Below, piece after piece: positions 18,859 through 27,630 of a stretch of DNA of 64,000 bases. Position numbers and translations under genes: made by a program. The stretch covers positions 1,220,001 through 1,284,000 of the forward strand of contig NZ_CP116346.1 in NCBI RefSeq assembly GCF_030254645.1, written 5' to 3'. The stretch's first letter is position 1; the number at the start of each line of letters is the position of its first letter. Under the pieces are notes generated by a model that made no database searches, was not told the origin of the DNA, and saw only the letters and a program-made list of their open reading frames with translations. The DNA comes from Paucibacter sediminis. GTDB lineage: Bacteria > Pseudomonadota > Gammaproteobacteria > Burkholderiales > Burkholderiaceae_C.

Positions 18859-19359
18859 TCAGCGGCCCGGGCTCGATGCCGCGCTGGCGGCGGGGTCAGG
18901 TTTTGCCTGGGTGGGCGTGGGTTTGAAGAGCCAGTCGCTGGCGCGCGATGCGCCGCCCTCGGTGTCGCCGAGCTGCCGCAGCAAGGCCTGCTCCGAACGG
19001 CTGCGCACGCCCTCGAACCCCCGCGGATCGGTGGGTGCCGCAAGTAACACCCAGTCCGGCTTGCCAGTGAACGGGTCCACATAGAGGCGCCGCAAATGGT
19101 GGCGCGGTTTGATGCCGCGGCCGTCGCGCAGCAGTTCGTCGAAGCTATGCGGGTAGACCGGCGGCTGGCTCGGGCTGACCAGCAGATAGCTCTCGATCGC
19201 ACGCGCGATCTCCCCGCCGCGGAACTCCAGCTCGCGCTCGCGTTCGCGCTGCGCCGCGGTGCTCCAGTGCTGGCCCAGCGCCGCCAACGCGGCCGAGGTG
19301 ATGGCCACGAAGAACAGCATGCCGAGGTAGGTGAAGCCTCGCGCGTCACCAATCCGCAT
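18859..19359 (-). CDS. Atypical pseudopilin (type II secretion-like)
   Basis: A 166-residue protein beginning MRIGDARGFTYLGMLFFVAI. The prepilin-peptidase site (RG/FTYL) is present but the fifth mature residue is Gly rather than the usual Glu, a feature of minor tip pseudopilins of the GspK sort. The hydrophobic N-terminal helix is followed by a long charged helix (QRERERELEFRGGEIARAIESYLL) and a short globular part. It is the last gene of the secretion operon and overlaps the previous pseudopilin by 14 bases. Confidence 0.75.
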   Translation of the reverse strand: MRIGDARGFTYLGMLFFVAITSAALAALGQHWSTAAQRERERELEFRGGEIARAIESYLLVSPSQPPVYPHSFDELLRDGRGIKPRHHLRRLYVDPFTGKPDWVLLAAPTDPRGFEGVRSRSEQALLRQLGDTEGGASRASDWLFKPTPTQAKPDPAASAASSPGR

Positions 19360-19723
19360 ACAGCCGCCCGTCGCTGCCGCGCCCGGCCGCGCCGCTGCGC
19401 AGGTCGTAGAGCTGGCCCTTCAGTTGCGCATCCGGTGGCGGGCCCAGCTCGACCCAGCCGTCGCGCCGGCCCAGCAGCGGGTCTTCGGGGATCTCGCGCA
19501 GATAGCGCGCCTCGGCCAGCTGCTGCAGCGAATCGGGGTAACGGCCCTTGTCGGCCGCGTACTGGTCGATGGCGTCGCGCATCACGTTCAGCGAGGTGCG
19601 CAGCGCCGTCTCGCGCGACTTCTGCAGGCTGTTGAAGTAGCGCGGCGCGGCGATGCTGGCGAGCAGGGCCACGATCGCCATCACGACAATCAACTCGATC
19701 AGGGTGAAGCCGCGCTGTCGCAT
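19346..19723 (-). CDS. GspG-like pseudopilin, short
   Basis: A 125-residue prepilin-like protein with the full methylation motif RG/FTLIELIVVMAI and a GspG-like body (NVMRDAIDQYAADKGRYPDSLQQL, followed by a PEDPL calcium-loop-like stretch). It ends DGRLYADW, close to the end of the previous pseudopilin (DGTLYKDW), pointing to a local duplication. It lies two bases after that gene. Confidence 0.85.
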   Translation of the reverse strand: MRQRGFTLIELIVVMAIVALLASIAAPRYFNSLQKSRETALRTSLNVMRDAIDQYAADKGRYPDSLQQLAEARYLREIPEDPLLGRRDGWVELGPPPDAQLKGQLYDLRSGAAGRGSDGRLYADW

Positions 19724-19725
19724 GC

Positions 19726-20193
19726 CTACCAGTCCTTGTAGAGCGTGCCGTCGAGCGCGCGGCGCTCGGAGCGGGAGTAGACATCGAACACATCGCGGCC
19801 GGCGCGCGGTTCGTCGGGCGGGCTGTCGGCGGCGCGCAGGCCCCAGCTGTCCTCGGGCGCCAGGGCCGGGTCGGCCAGCGGGTCGCGCGGCAGGCGGCGC
19901 AGGAAGTAGAGCTTGCGACCGCTCGCCGACTTGGCATCGGGCACGCCCTTCACCAGGGCCTGCAGATCGGGCGGGTAGCCACTGTCCTCCGGGCTTTGCG
20001 GGATGTGCCCCTCGGCCACGGCACGCTTGTAGGCATCGAGCGCGCCGCGCAGGGTGCGCAGCGCCTCGCGCAGCGCGAACTCCTGGCTGCGCTGCACCGA
20101 CAGCAGCAGCACCGGCCGCGCCGCCATCGCGAGCACGCTGAGCATGGCCAGCACCACCAGCATTTCGATCAGCGTGAAGCCGCGCGCGCGCAT
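19726..20193 (-). CDS. GspG-like pseudopilin
   Basis: A 155-residue pseudopilin with leader MRARG/FTLIEMLVVLAML, a GspG-like alpha-helix (ALREALRTLRGALDAYKRAV), a proline-marked loop and the terminal DGTLYKDW. It follows the secretin gene by four bases. It resembles the next gene in its C-terminal motif, so both are probably paralogous minor or alternative major subunits. Confidence 0.85.
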   Translation of the reverse strand: MRARGFTLIEMLVVLAMLSVLAMAARPVLLLSVQRSQEFALREALRTLRGALDAYKRAVAEGHIPQSPEDSGYPPDLQALVKGVPDAKSASGRKLYFLRRLPRDPLADPALAPEDSWGLRAADSPPDEPRAGRDVFDVYSRSERRALDGTLYKDW

Positions 20194-20197
20194 AGGC

Positions 20198-22369
20198 CTA
20201 TTTGGCGGCTTCCACGGCGACCAGGCCCGAGCCTTCCAGCCGCACCGGCGGGCTTTCGCCGTTCAGGCCGCTGGCCTGCAGGCCGCCCACGCCGATGTTG
20301 AGCGGCTGGCCCGCCGCGGCCGGCAGGGCGCGCAGCACGATCACGCGCTCGCCGCGCGGTGCCAGGTCGAAGCTGGCCCGGCCGGGCGAGGCCCCCGGCA
20401 GGTTCTGCGCCAGCTGTAGCTTGGCGGGGTCGAACTCGAGCTCGCCCTTCACCGCATGGGCACTCTCCTGCCGGAGCGTGACCGACACCGTGCCGCCGGC
20501 AGGCACCTGCGGCGTCACGTCCATCTTCACCAGCACCTCGGCATTGGCGGCCGCATCGGCCTGCGGCCGGGGCGCGGCGAGCGCACCGCCCGACAGGCCC
20601 ACGCCCACCCGTGCAGTGGGCTTGAGCCGGCTGCTGAAGGCGCCCGGCGAAGCATCGGTGCCGCCGGGCTGCTGCGTCAGGCCGGCGTCGGGCAGGGCCA
20701 GGTTGCGCACGATGCGCGGCGTGATCAGCAGCACCACCTCGGTCTTGGCGCGGTTGTCGGTCTGCACACCGAACAGCTTGCCCAAGAGCGGCAGGCTGGA
20801 CAGGCCCGGCACGCCGGTGGCGCTGCGGCGGTCTTCGTCGCTGATCAGGCCGGCCAGCACCTGGGTCTCGCCGTCGGCCAGGCGCAGCGTGGTGGAGGTC
20901 TGGCGCGTGCCGATCTCGTAGGCGGTGGTGCCGCCCGGGCCGGTGACCTGGCGGATCAGGTTGCTGACTTCCAGATTGACCTTGATGGCCACATCGTTGT
21001 CGAGCTGGATGGTGGGCTCTACCTCGAGCTTCAGCCCCACGTCCAGGTAGGAGACCGAGGCGGCCACCGAGGAGTTGACGCTGAAGTTGGTGGTGGTGGT
21101 GAAGACCGGCACCTTCTGGCCGATCAGCACCTTGGCCTTGTCGCGGTTGCGCACGCGGATCTTGGGATTGGCGAGCAGATTGGTATTGCCCGAGGTGCCC
21201 TTGATGGTGGCCACCACGGCCGGGTTGGCGATGCTGGCGCGGAAGCTGTCGCGCTGGCCCAGCTGCACCTGGCCGTTCACGCCGGGCAGGCCATAGGAGA
21301 TGGTCTCGGGCCATTGCAGGCCCAGCTGGTCGACGCGGTCGGTGGCCAGCTCCATCACCTCCACCTCCAGCATCACCTCGGGCTCGGGCAGGTCCACCGA
21401 GGCGATCAGGCGCTCCACCAGGCGCAGCACCTCGGGGGTGTCGCGCACCACCATCAGGTTGAGGCGCTCGTCGATGTGGATGTCGCGCACCTTGGCAATC
21501 GCGCGCACCATCGCCTGCACCTGCTTCACATCGGCGTTGGTGAGGTAGAGGGTGCGGGTGATCAGTTCCTGGTGCTCGCGCTGCTTGCCCTGGGTGGCCG
21601 GGAAGATCATCACCGAGCTCTCGTTGAGCAGCTTGCGGTCCAGCTGCTGGGTGGAGAGGATCACGCGCATGGCCTCGTCCAGGCTGACATTGCGCAGGAA
21701 GATCGTCACCTTGGCGTCCGAGCGCACATCCTTGTCGAACACGAAGTTGATGTTGCTGGAGCGCGCCAGCGCCTCGAACACCTGGCGCAGCGGCGCCTCG
21801 CGGAACTCCAGCGTCACCGGCTTCTGAAAGGCCGGGCCCAGCTCGCTGCTCGCGTATTCCAGCGGCCGGGCCTGGGCGGTCTGGCTCAGCAGCAGGCGCG
21901 CGCCGGGATGCTGGGGCGACTCCGCCAGGATGCCGCGCGCCACGCTCTCGGCGCGCTCCAGCTGGCCCTCGCGCAGGGCGGCACGGCCTTGCAGCAGCAG
22001 CGCCTCCTGGCGTGCGCCGCGCCCGATCTCGGTCTCGTACCACTCCAGCCGCGCATGCTTGGGGTCGAGCTCGCGCAGGCGCTGCAGGGCCTCGCGCGCC
22101 TCCTCCCAGCGCGCGGCCAGGCGTGCGCCCTCGATCTGCATCAGCAGGCGCGCCTTGAGCTGCTCGCCCACGCGCAGCTGCGCCGCGCGCAGCTGATGGT
22201 CCTGGGGCGCCTCGCGCAACGCCTGCTGCAGCACCGCGTTGGCCTGCGGCAGCTGGTTGCTGCGCGCCAGCTCGTCGGCCTGGCGCAGCGCGGGGTGGCC
22301 GCAGCCCGCCAGCGCGAACATCAGCGTCAACGAGACTTGGGCAAGGGTGCGATGCATGCGCTGCTTCAT
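20198..22369 (-). CDS. Secretin, GspD/MshL-like, with cohesin-like C-terminal domain
   Basis: The ATG at 22369 overlaps the preceding stop as ATGA and gives a 723-residue lipoprotein (lipobox ALAGCG). After the lipid anchor comes a TPR-like helical region (about 30-190, resembling pilus-linked secretin N-regions), a short secretin/TonB N-domain (FVFDKDVRSDAKVTIFLRNV), a N-domain (TNADVKQVQAMVRAI), then the secretin core (VPVFTTTTNFSVNSS through GVPGLSSLPLLGKLFG, VVLLITPRIVRN). The last about 170 residues, after a Pro/Gly/Ala linker, form a beta-rich cohesin-like domain (VKMDVTPQVPAGGTVSVTL; GELEFDPAKLQL). It forms the outer-membrane channel of the operon's machine. Confidence 0.88.
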   Translation of the reverse strand: MKQRMHRTLAQVSLTLMFALAGCGHPALRQADELARSNQLPQANAVLQQALREAPQDHQLRAAQLRVGEQLKARLLMQIEGARLAARWEEAREALQRLRELDPKHARLEWYETEIGRGARQEALLLQGRAALREGQLERAESVARGILAESPQHPGARLLLSQTAQARPLEYASSELGPAFQKPVTLEFREAPLRQVFEALARSSNINFVFDKDVRSDAKVTIFLRNVSLDEAMRVILSTQQLDRKLLNESSVMIFPATQGKQREHQELITRTLYLTNADVKQVQAMVRAIAKVRDIHIDERLNLMVVRDTPEVLRLVERLIASVDLPEPEVMLEVEVMELATDRVDQLGLQWPETISYGLPGVNGQVQLGQRDSFRASIANPAVVATIKGTSGNTNLLANPKIRVRNRDKAKVLIGQKVPVFTTTTNFSVNSSVAASVSYLDVGLKLEVEPTIQLDNDVAIKVNLEVSNLIRQVTGPGGTTAYEIGTRQTSTTLRLADGETQVLAGLISDEDRRSATGVPGLSSLPLLGKLFGVQTDNRAKTEVVLLITPRIVRNLALPDAGLTQQPGGTDASPGAFSSRLKPTARVGVGLSGGALAAPRPQADAAANAEVLVKMDVTPQVPAGGTVSVTLRQESAHAVKGELEFDPAKLQLAQNLPGASPGRASFDLAPRGERVIVLRALPAAAGQPLNIGVGGLQASGLNGESPPVRLEGSGLVAVEAAK

Positions 22370-22914
22370 GGTGCGGGTCGGAATGCGACGTTGACTGGCA
22401 GCTTGGCGGGCAACCAGAGGAGTTGGAGGCCGGTGGGGGCGATGCGTTCGACGCGCCATTGGCCGTCGATCACCTCGCCCGCACGGACGTTCAGGCTGCG
22501 CGCCGGGCCGGCCAGGAACACCTGGCTCACGCCCGCTTCCTCCAGCCGCCCGATCAGCTGGTAAGGGAAGGCCGGCGCCACCGGCGGTGGCGGGGGCGCG
22601 GGGGGCGGTGGTGGTGGAGGCGGCGGTGGGGGCGGCGGCATCCAGGCCGCCAACTCGCTGTCCTTGACCGCCGGCCAGGGTGCGCGCTGCAGCGCCACAA
22701 AGCGCAGCGGCGCGCTGGCCGCGACGGACGGACGCGCCACCACACGGTTAGCACCTGCAGCCGCTGGCGCGGCGGCACGGCGCGCGCCGGCGCTGGCCTG
22801 CACCGGTTCTTCGTCCTCGCTCTGCGCCGCCCACAGCGTCGCGGCGATGGTGGCGGCCAGGGCCGCGGCCAGGGCCAGCTGACGCTTGCTCACACCCTGC
22901 TTGCTCGTCGTCAT
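22366..22914 (-). CDS. Inner-membrane clamp protein, PilP/GspC-like
   Basis: The start at 22914 overlaps the preceding stop (ATGA) and gives 182 residues: a cytoplasmic N-tail, one membrane helix (LALAAALAATIAATLWAA), a linker with a long proline tract, and a small C-terminal beta domain (YQLIGRLEEAGVSQVFLAG, WRVERIAPTGLQLLW) of the GspC homology-region/PilP type. It would connect the inner-membrane platform to the secretin, which is the next gene. The proline tract, encoded by repeated CCG/CCA codons, is unusually long. Confidence 0.75.
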   Translation of the reverse strand: MTTSKQGVSKRQLALAAALAATIAATLWAAQSEDEEPVQASAGARRAAAPAAAGANRVVARPSVAASAPLRFVALQRAPWPAVKDSELAAWMPPPPPPPPPPPPPAPPPPPVAPAFPYQLIGRLEEAGVSQVFLAGPARSLNVRAGEVIDGQWRVERIAPTGLQLLWLPAKLPVNVAFRPAP

Positions 22915-23483
22915 CGCGGCGCCTCCTGCTCCGGCGCGGCCGCATGGCGCGCATGCAGCGACCACAGCAACTCGGCCTCGACCTCAGGCGTCTGCGGATT
23001 GGCGCGGCGCAGCTTGAGGCTGTCCAGGCTCAGCCCCGGGTCCTGCAGCAGCGCCGCATCGATATAACCGCGCAGCTGCGCATAGCCACCCTGCACCGGC
23101 ATGGTGATGCGCAGGCGCTCCAGGCCGGCGCTGACATCCACCGTCAGGCGATGCTCGGTGCGCACACTCACCAGGCCCTGGCGCAGGCCCAGTTCCAGCA
23201 GATCGGCCAGGCGCTGCTGGCGCTGCTCGCCGGAGGGCAGGCCCAGCTGCCATTGCGCCGGCGTGAGCGTGGCCTGGGCGCCGGGCGTGGCGGCTGCAGC
23301 GGCCAGCTTCTGCGCGCGCAGCTGGCGCTGCAGGCGCCCGGCCTCGGCCTCCCATTGGCTCGCCTGCGCCTCCCAGCGCGGCGTCAGGCCCAGCGCCAGC
23401 GCCGCCGCGGCCAGCAGCAGGAGCAGGCCCAGCAGGCCGGGCCAGCCCAGCGCCTGCGCATGCAATTTCAGGCGCGCCCTCAT
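22911..23483 (-). CDS. PilO/GspM-like inner-membrane protein
   Basis: A 190-residue bitopic protein: N-terminal helix (about 14-33), a coiled coil (WEAQASQWEAEAGRLQRQL), then a ferredoxin-like fold with the PilO signature arrangement (LGLRQGLVSVRTEHRL; LRITMPVQGGYAQLRGYIDAAL). It overlaps both neighbours by four bases, so expression is coupled to the PilN- and PilP-like partners with which it would form the inner-membrane assembly complex. Confidence 0.78.
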   Translation of the reverse strand: MRARLKLHAQALGWPGLLGLLLLLAAAALALGLTPRWEAQASQWEAEAGRLQRQLRAQKLAAAAATPGAQATLTPAQWQLGLPSGEQRQQRLADLLELGLRQGLVSVRTEHRLTVDVSAGLERLRITMPVQGGYAQLRGYIDAALLQDPGLSLDSLKLRRANPQTPEVEAELLWSLHARHAAAPEQEAPR

Positions 23484-24853
23484 GGCTTCTTGTCCTTCAC
23501 GGGCAGGCTGGCCTGCAGGGCCGCCGGCCTGAGCTTGGCCACCAGCTCAAAGCGCTGCCCGCTCATGCCCTCGCTGCCGTTCTGGAAGCGCCCCAGCACC
23601 ACCTCGCTCCAGCCGGGCGCGGCGCTCAGGCGGTCCACCAGCTGCAGGGCCACGGCCTTGTCGCTGGCCAGGCCCTCCAGGCGCAGCTCCATGCGGCCGG
23701 CGTTGAGGTCCAGGCCCAGCCAGTGGATCGCGCCGGGCGCGCCGGTGAGGCCCGCCTGCTCGACGTTGGCGAGCAAATGCCCCCAGGGCTGCGCCAACAG
23801 GCGCTGCACCTCGGCCAGGCTGCGCTGGCGCTCCTGCTCGAGCGGATCGGTGCGGCCGGGGCTGGCTACCGCGACGGCGGCGACCTTGGCCGCGGGCAGG
23901 CCGCGCTGCTGGTGCTGCAGGCTGGCCAGGCGGCTCTGCGCCTGCAGCATGTCTGCCCGGCTGTCCCAGGCGCCCCAGGCGGCCGCGGCCAGCACCAGGG
24001 CGCCGGTGGCGGCGAGCGGCCAGGCCAGCGGCGAATGTGCCCGGCCCTGCGCGATGAAGTCGGGCCTGGGTGCCTGCGCCCAGGCCTGTGCGGGCCGCGC
24101 CAGCCAGTCGGGCTCGGGCGCGCTGCCGTCGAGCCGGCCCAGCACGCGCACCCCCGGCCAGGCCGGCACGGTGCCCGCCGCCAGGCCATAGCCCAGCAGC
24201 AAGACCTCCATGCCCTCGCGCCTAAGTTCGGCCAGCGCCTCGCCCAGCGCGGCCGGCGTGGCCGCTTCGAGGCGCTGATGGCGCAAGACCTGGCACCGGC
24301 CCTCGCGCAGCTCAGCCCAAGTCAGCAGGCTGCCCTCCACCCAGGCCAGCGCGGCCTGCGGTGCGCGCAGCCATTGCGGCTCCTGCGGGGCCAGCGCCTG
24401 CAGGACGGCGGCCCAGGCGGGGCGCAGGCTCAGCACGCGCACCTGCTGGGCCGCCAGGCTGGCCTGGGCGGCCGGCCAGTCCAGGCCCTGCAGGGCGCTG
24501 GCGCCCTTGGCGCCCTTGTCGCCATTCCCTGCCTCACCCACTTGCCAGGGCGCCAGCGCCCAGCGCTGCGCCGCGGCGCCAAAGTAATGGCCGAAGAGCT
24601 GGCGCGCATAGGCGGCTATGGCCGCGTCGTCGGCCAGCGGCAGGCCGGGCTCGCTGAGCAGATGCGCCAGCAGATGCTCGGACACCACCAGCTCCAGCGC
24701 GCCGCCGGCATGGGCGGCGGCCCAATCCGCCAGGCTGCTGCCCTGCAGCTGCCCGCGCGCATCCAGCCACAGGGCCTGCGGCCGCGCCAGGCGTGCGCGC
24801 AGCGCGCGCCGCCAACGCAGAACCTGACCCCTGGGTTGCGCGGCTGTCGACAT
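23480..24853 (-). CDS. GspL/PilN-like inner-membrane protein
   Basis: I placed the start at 24853 because GAGGAG lies about ten bases upstream and it avoids an overlap with gspE. The 457-residue protein has an N-terminal cytoplasmic part (about 1-260) suggestive of the actin-like GspL/PilM fold, a membrane helix (PLAATGALVLAAAAWGAW), a coiled coil and a C-terminal PilN-like domain (GRMELRLEGLASDKAVALQLVDRLS). It looks like a PilM-PilN fusion in the manner of GspL, and would recruit the GspE ATPase. Confidence 0.75.
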   Translation of the reverse strand: MSTAAQPRGQVLRWRRALRARLARPQALWLDARGQLQGSSLADWAAAHAGGALELVVSEHLLAHLLSEPGLPLADDAAIAAYARQLFGHYFGAAAQRWALAPWQVGEAGNGDKGAKGASALQGLDWPAAQASLAAQQVRVLSLRPAWAAVLQALAPQEPQWLRAPQAALAWVEGSLLTWAELREGRCQVLRHQRLEAATPAALGEALAELRREGMEVLLLGYGLAAGTVPAWPGVRVLGRLDGSAPEPDWLARPAQAWAQAPRPDFIAQGRAHSPLAWPLAATGALVLAAAAWGAWDSRADMLQAQSRLASLQHQQRGLPAAKVAAVAVASPGRTDPLEQERQRSLAEVQRLLAQPWGHLLANVEQAGLTGAPGAIHWLGLDLNAGRMELRLEGLASDKAVALQLVDRLSAAPGWSEVVLGRFQNGSEGMSGQRFELVAKLRPAALQASLPVKDKKP

Positions 24854-24860
24854 GAAAGAT

Positions 24861-26402
24861 TCACTCCTCGAGGGTGACACGTTCCAGCTCCTCGAAGGTG
24901 GTGACGCCGCGGCACACCGCCTGCAGCGCCAGCGTGCGCAGCGGCTTCATGCCGCGGCTGCGCGCCGCTTCCTTGATCTGCGACATCGGGGCGCGCGCGG
25001 CGATCAGGTCGCGCAGGCCGTCGTCGAGCTTGAGCAGCTCGGCCACCGCGCGCCGGCCGCGATAGCCGGTGCCGCGGCAATGGCCGCAGCCCTCGCCCTT
25101 CATATAAGTGCCCTCATCGGCCTTCAAGCCATGCCGCGCCAAGGTGGCCACGTCGGGCACGAAGGGCCGTGCGCAATGCCGGCAGTTCAGCCGCATCAGG
25201 CGCTGCGCCAGCACCGCGTTGAGCGCGGAGACGACGTTGTAAAGGTCCAGCCCCATGTGCATGAAGCGGCCGATCACGTCGAAGGCGTTGTTGGCATGCA
25301 CGGTGGAGAACACCAGGTGGCCGGTGAGCGCGGCCTGCACCGCGATCTGCGCGGTCTCGGCATCGCGGATCTCGCCCACCATCACGCGGTCCGGGTCGTG
25401 GCGCAGGATCGAGCGCAGGCCGCGCGAGAAGGTCAGGCCCTTCTTCTCGTTCACCGGGATCTGCACCACGCCGGGCAGCTGGTACTCCACCGGGTCCTCG
25501 ATGGTGATGATCTTGTCCTGGCCGGTGTGGATCTCGGCCAGGGTGGCATAGAGCGTGGTGGTCTTGCCGCTGCCGGTGGGGCCGGTCACCAGCAGCATGC
25601 CATGCGGCTGGCGCGCCTGGGCGCGGATGGCGGCGCGCTCCTCGGCATCGAAACCCAGCGCATCCAGCGTCAGCTGGCCGCTGCTCTCTTTCTCGATGCG
25701 GGCGCGGTCCAGCACGCGCACCACCGCGTCCTCGCCGAACACGCTGGGCATGATGGAGAGGCGGAAATCGATCTCGCGCCCCTGCACCTTCAGCTTGAAG
25801 CGGCCGTCCTGCGGCAGGCGGCGCTCGCCGATGTCCAGCTCCGACATCACCTTGAGCCGCGACACCAGCTGCTCGGCCACCGCCGCGCCGTCCACCTGGC
25901 GCACCTGGGCCATCACGCCGTCGATGCGGAAACGGATCACCGCGCCGCGCGCCGTGCATTCGATGTGCACATCGCTGGCGCCGTCCTGCAGCGCGTCGTA
26001 GAGCGTGGCGTTGAGCAGGCGCACCACCGGGCTCACCTGCTCCGACAGGCGCAGCGCCGAGAGCTCCTCGGCATCGGCCGCATGCGTCTCGCTGCCGGCC
26101 ATGGCCTCGTCCACATCCGAGAGCGCGCGGAAGTCGGCCTCGCCGGCGCCCAGCCAATGCTCCACCGCCGCGGCCTCGCAGACCCGCCAGCGCACCGGCA
26201 GCTGCAGGCGCGACTCCACGCTTTGCAGCAGCAGCGCATCCAGGGCGCGATCCGCCAGCAGGGTGCAGCGGCCCTGCGCGTTGACCGCCAGCACGGCGCG
26301 CCAGCGCTGCGCCTGGGCCTGCGGCCAGCGCTCGAAATCGAGATGCCAGGGCGCCTGCTCGGCCGGCAGCCAATGGGCCAGGGAAGTCACATCGCCACTC
26401 AT
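24861..26402 (-). CDS. gspE: Type II secretion/type IV pilus ATPase GspE
   Basis: A 513-residue hexameric ATPase: N1/N2 domains, then ATPase core with Walker A GPTGSGKTTT, Asp box (TIEDPVEYQL), Walker B (MVGEIRDAETA) and His box (STVHANNA). The zinc-binding four-cysteine insert CRHC...CGHC near residue 430-470 is complete, as in GspE/PilB. It powers pseudopilus assembly from the cytoplasmic face. It overlaps gspF by four bases (ATGA). Confidence 0.95.
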   Translation of the reverse strand: MSGDVTSLAHWLPAEQAPWHLDFERWPQAQAQRWRAVLAVNAQGRCTLLADRALDALLLQSVESRLQLPVRWRVCEAAAVEHWLGAGEADFRALSDVDEAMAGSETHAADAEELSALRLSEQVSPVVRLLNATLYDALQDGASDVHIECTARGAVIRFRIDGVMAQVRQVDGAAVAEQLVSRLKVMSELDIGERRLPQDGRFKLKVQGREIDFRLSIMPSVFGEDAVVRVLDRARIEKESSGQLTLDALGFDAEERAAIRAQARQPHGMLLVTGPTGSGKTTTLYATLAEIHTGQDKIITIEDPVEYQLPGVVQIPVNEKKGLTFSRGLRSILRHDPDRVMVGEIRDAETAQIAVQAALTGHLVFSTVHANNAFDVIGRFMHMGLDLYNVVSALNAVLAQRLMRLNCRHCARPFVPDVATLARHGLKADEGTYMKGEGCGHCRGTGYRGRRAVAELLKLDDGLRDLIAARAPMSQIKEAARSRGMKPLRTLALQAVCRGVTTFEELERVTLEE

Positions 26403-27607
26403 TGGACTTGCTCGACCAATTGGAAAATAGGCAGGTACATCAGCACGATGATGCCGCCGATCAGCACGCCCATCACCAACATCAGCGCCGGGTTGATGGC
26501 GCGCGTCAGCAGCTCGGTGAGGCGCACTGCCTCTTCGTCGTGAAAGGCCGCGGCGCGCTCCAGCATCGCCGCCAGCTCGCCGCTGCGCTCGCCCACCCGC
26601 ACCATGCGGCGCGCCACCGGCGTGGCCAGATCATGGGCCTCCAGTGCGTCCGAGAAACGCTCGCCGCGCGCGATCTGCTCGGCCGCCGCCGCCACCGCGG
26701 GCCGCCAGGGCAGGGCCACCACGTCCTGCACGATGCGCAGCGCCGGCAGCACCGGCACGCCCGAGGCCAGCAGCATGCCCATGCTGCGGTACAGCCGCGC
26801 CAGCGCCAGCACGCGCAGGCGCGGGCCCAGGCCGGGGAAGGTCCAGAGGCTGGCCTGCACGCGCTCGCGCAGCGGGCGATGCCGCAACACCGCCACCGCC
26901 AGCAGGGCAAGACCCGACACCGCACCCAGCACCAGCCAGGGATGCGCGCCAGCGGTCTGACCAAAGCCGATGAGCAGGCGCGAGCCCCAGGGCAGCTCGT
27001 TGCCGAGGCCATCGAGGATGCCGGCAAAGCGCGGCAGCACGAACAGCAGCAGGAACATGATGACCGCCGAGCCCACCACCAGCAGCATGGCCGGGTAGAC
27101 GCAGGCGGCGATCAGGCGCGAACGCAGGCTCTCCACCCAGGCCAGGTAGCGCGCATGCTGGGCCAGGGCCACGGCCAGCTGGCCGGTCTTTTCATTCGCC
27201 GCCACGATGGCGCAGATCAGCTCGTCGAAGGCCTCGGGATGCTGGCGCAGCGCCGCCGAGAGCGGCTGGCCCTGCTGCACCGCCTCGGCCACGCCGTCCA
27301 GCGCCTGGCGCACGCCCTCGCTGGCCTCTTTCTCGCGCAGCGTGCTCAAAGCCTCCAGCAGGCTGATGCCGGCGTCCAGCAGCACCGCCAGCTCCTGGCT
27401 GAAGAGCTGCAGCGGAAAGCGGGCATTGCGCCTGAAGCCGCCGCGGCGCGCCGCGCGCGTGGCTCCGCCCCCCAGCTCGCGCACCTCCAGCACATGCTGG
27501 GGCGGCACGCCCAGGGCCGCGGCGACGGCCTGCCGATCGGCGGCCTCGACGCGGCGCTGCATCACCCCTTGGTCGGGATGGAAGACACGGGCCTCGAAGG
27601 TGGGCAT
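26399..27607 (-). CDS. gspF: Type II secretion inner-membrane platform protein GspF
   Basis: A 402-residue polytopic protein with two GspF repeats, each with FSQELAVLLDAGISLLEAL / YRSMGMLLASGVPVLPAL motifs, and three transmembrane helices (about 170-190, 220-240, 375-395). The N-terminal domain (TFEARVFHPDQGVMQRRVEA) is the usual cytoplasmic part. It starts 23 bases after gspG ends and overlaps gspE by four bases. Confidence 0.95.
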   Translation of the reverse strand: MPTFEARVFHPDQGVMQRRVEAADRQAVAAALGVPPQHVLEVRELGGGATRAARRGGFRRNARFPLQLFSQELAVLLDAGISLLEALSTLREKEASEGVRQALDGVAEAVQQGQPLSAALRQHPEAFDELICAIVAANEKTGQLAVALAQHARYLAWVESLRSRLIAACVYPAMLLVVGSAVIMFLLLFVLPRFAGILDGLGNELPWGSRLLIGFGQTAGAHPWLVLGAVSGLALLAVAVLRHRPLRERVQASLWTFPGLGPRLRVLALARLYRSMGMLLASGVPVLPALRIVQDVVALPWRPAVAAAAEQIARGERFSDALEAHDLATPVARRMVRVGERSGELAAMLERAAAFHDEEAVRLTELLTRAINPALMLVMGVLIGGIIVLMYLPIFQLVEQVQ

Positions 27608-27630
27608 CGGCGGAAGGTGACCGGCGTTGA

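Noticed and set aside
20456-22564. Plus-strand 702-codon frame opposite the secretin
   Set aside because: Composition of a shadow frame and no family motifs; secretin domains are clear on the minus strand.
22580-22660. Possible short tandem repeat or CRISPR-like array
   Set aside because: It is in-frame coding for a proline tract, with no spacer structure.
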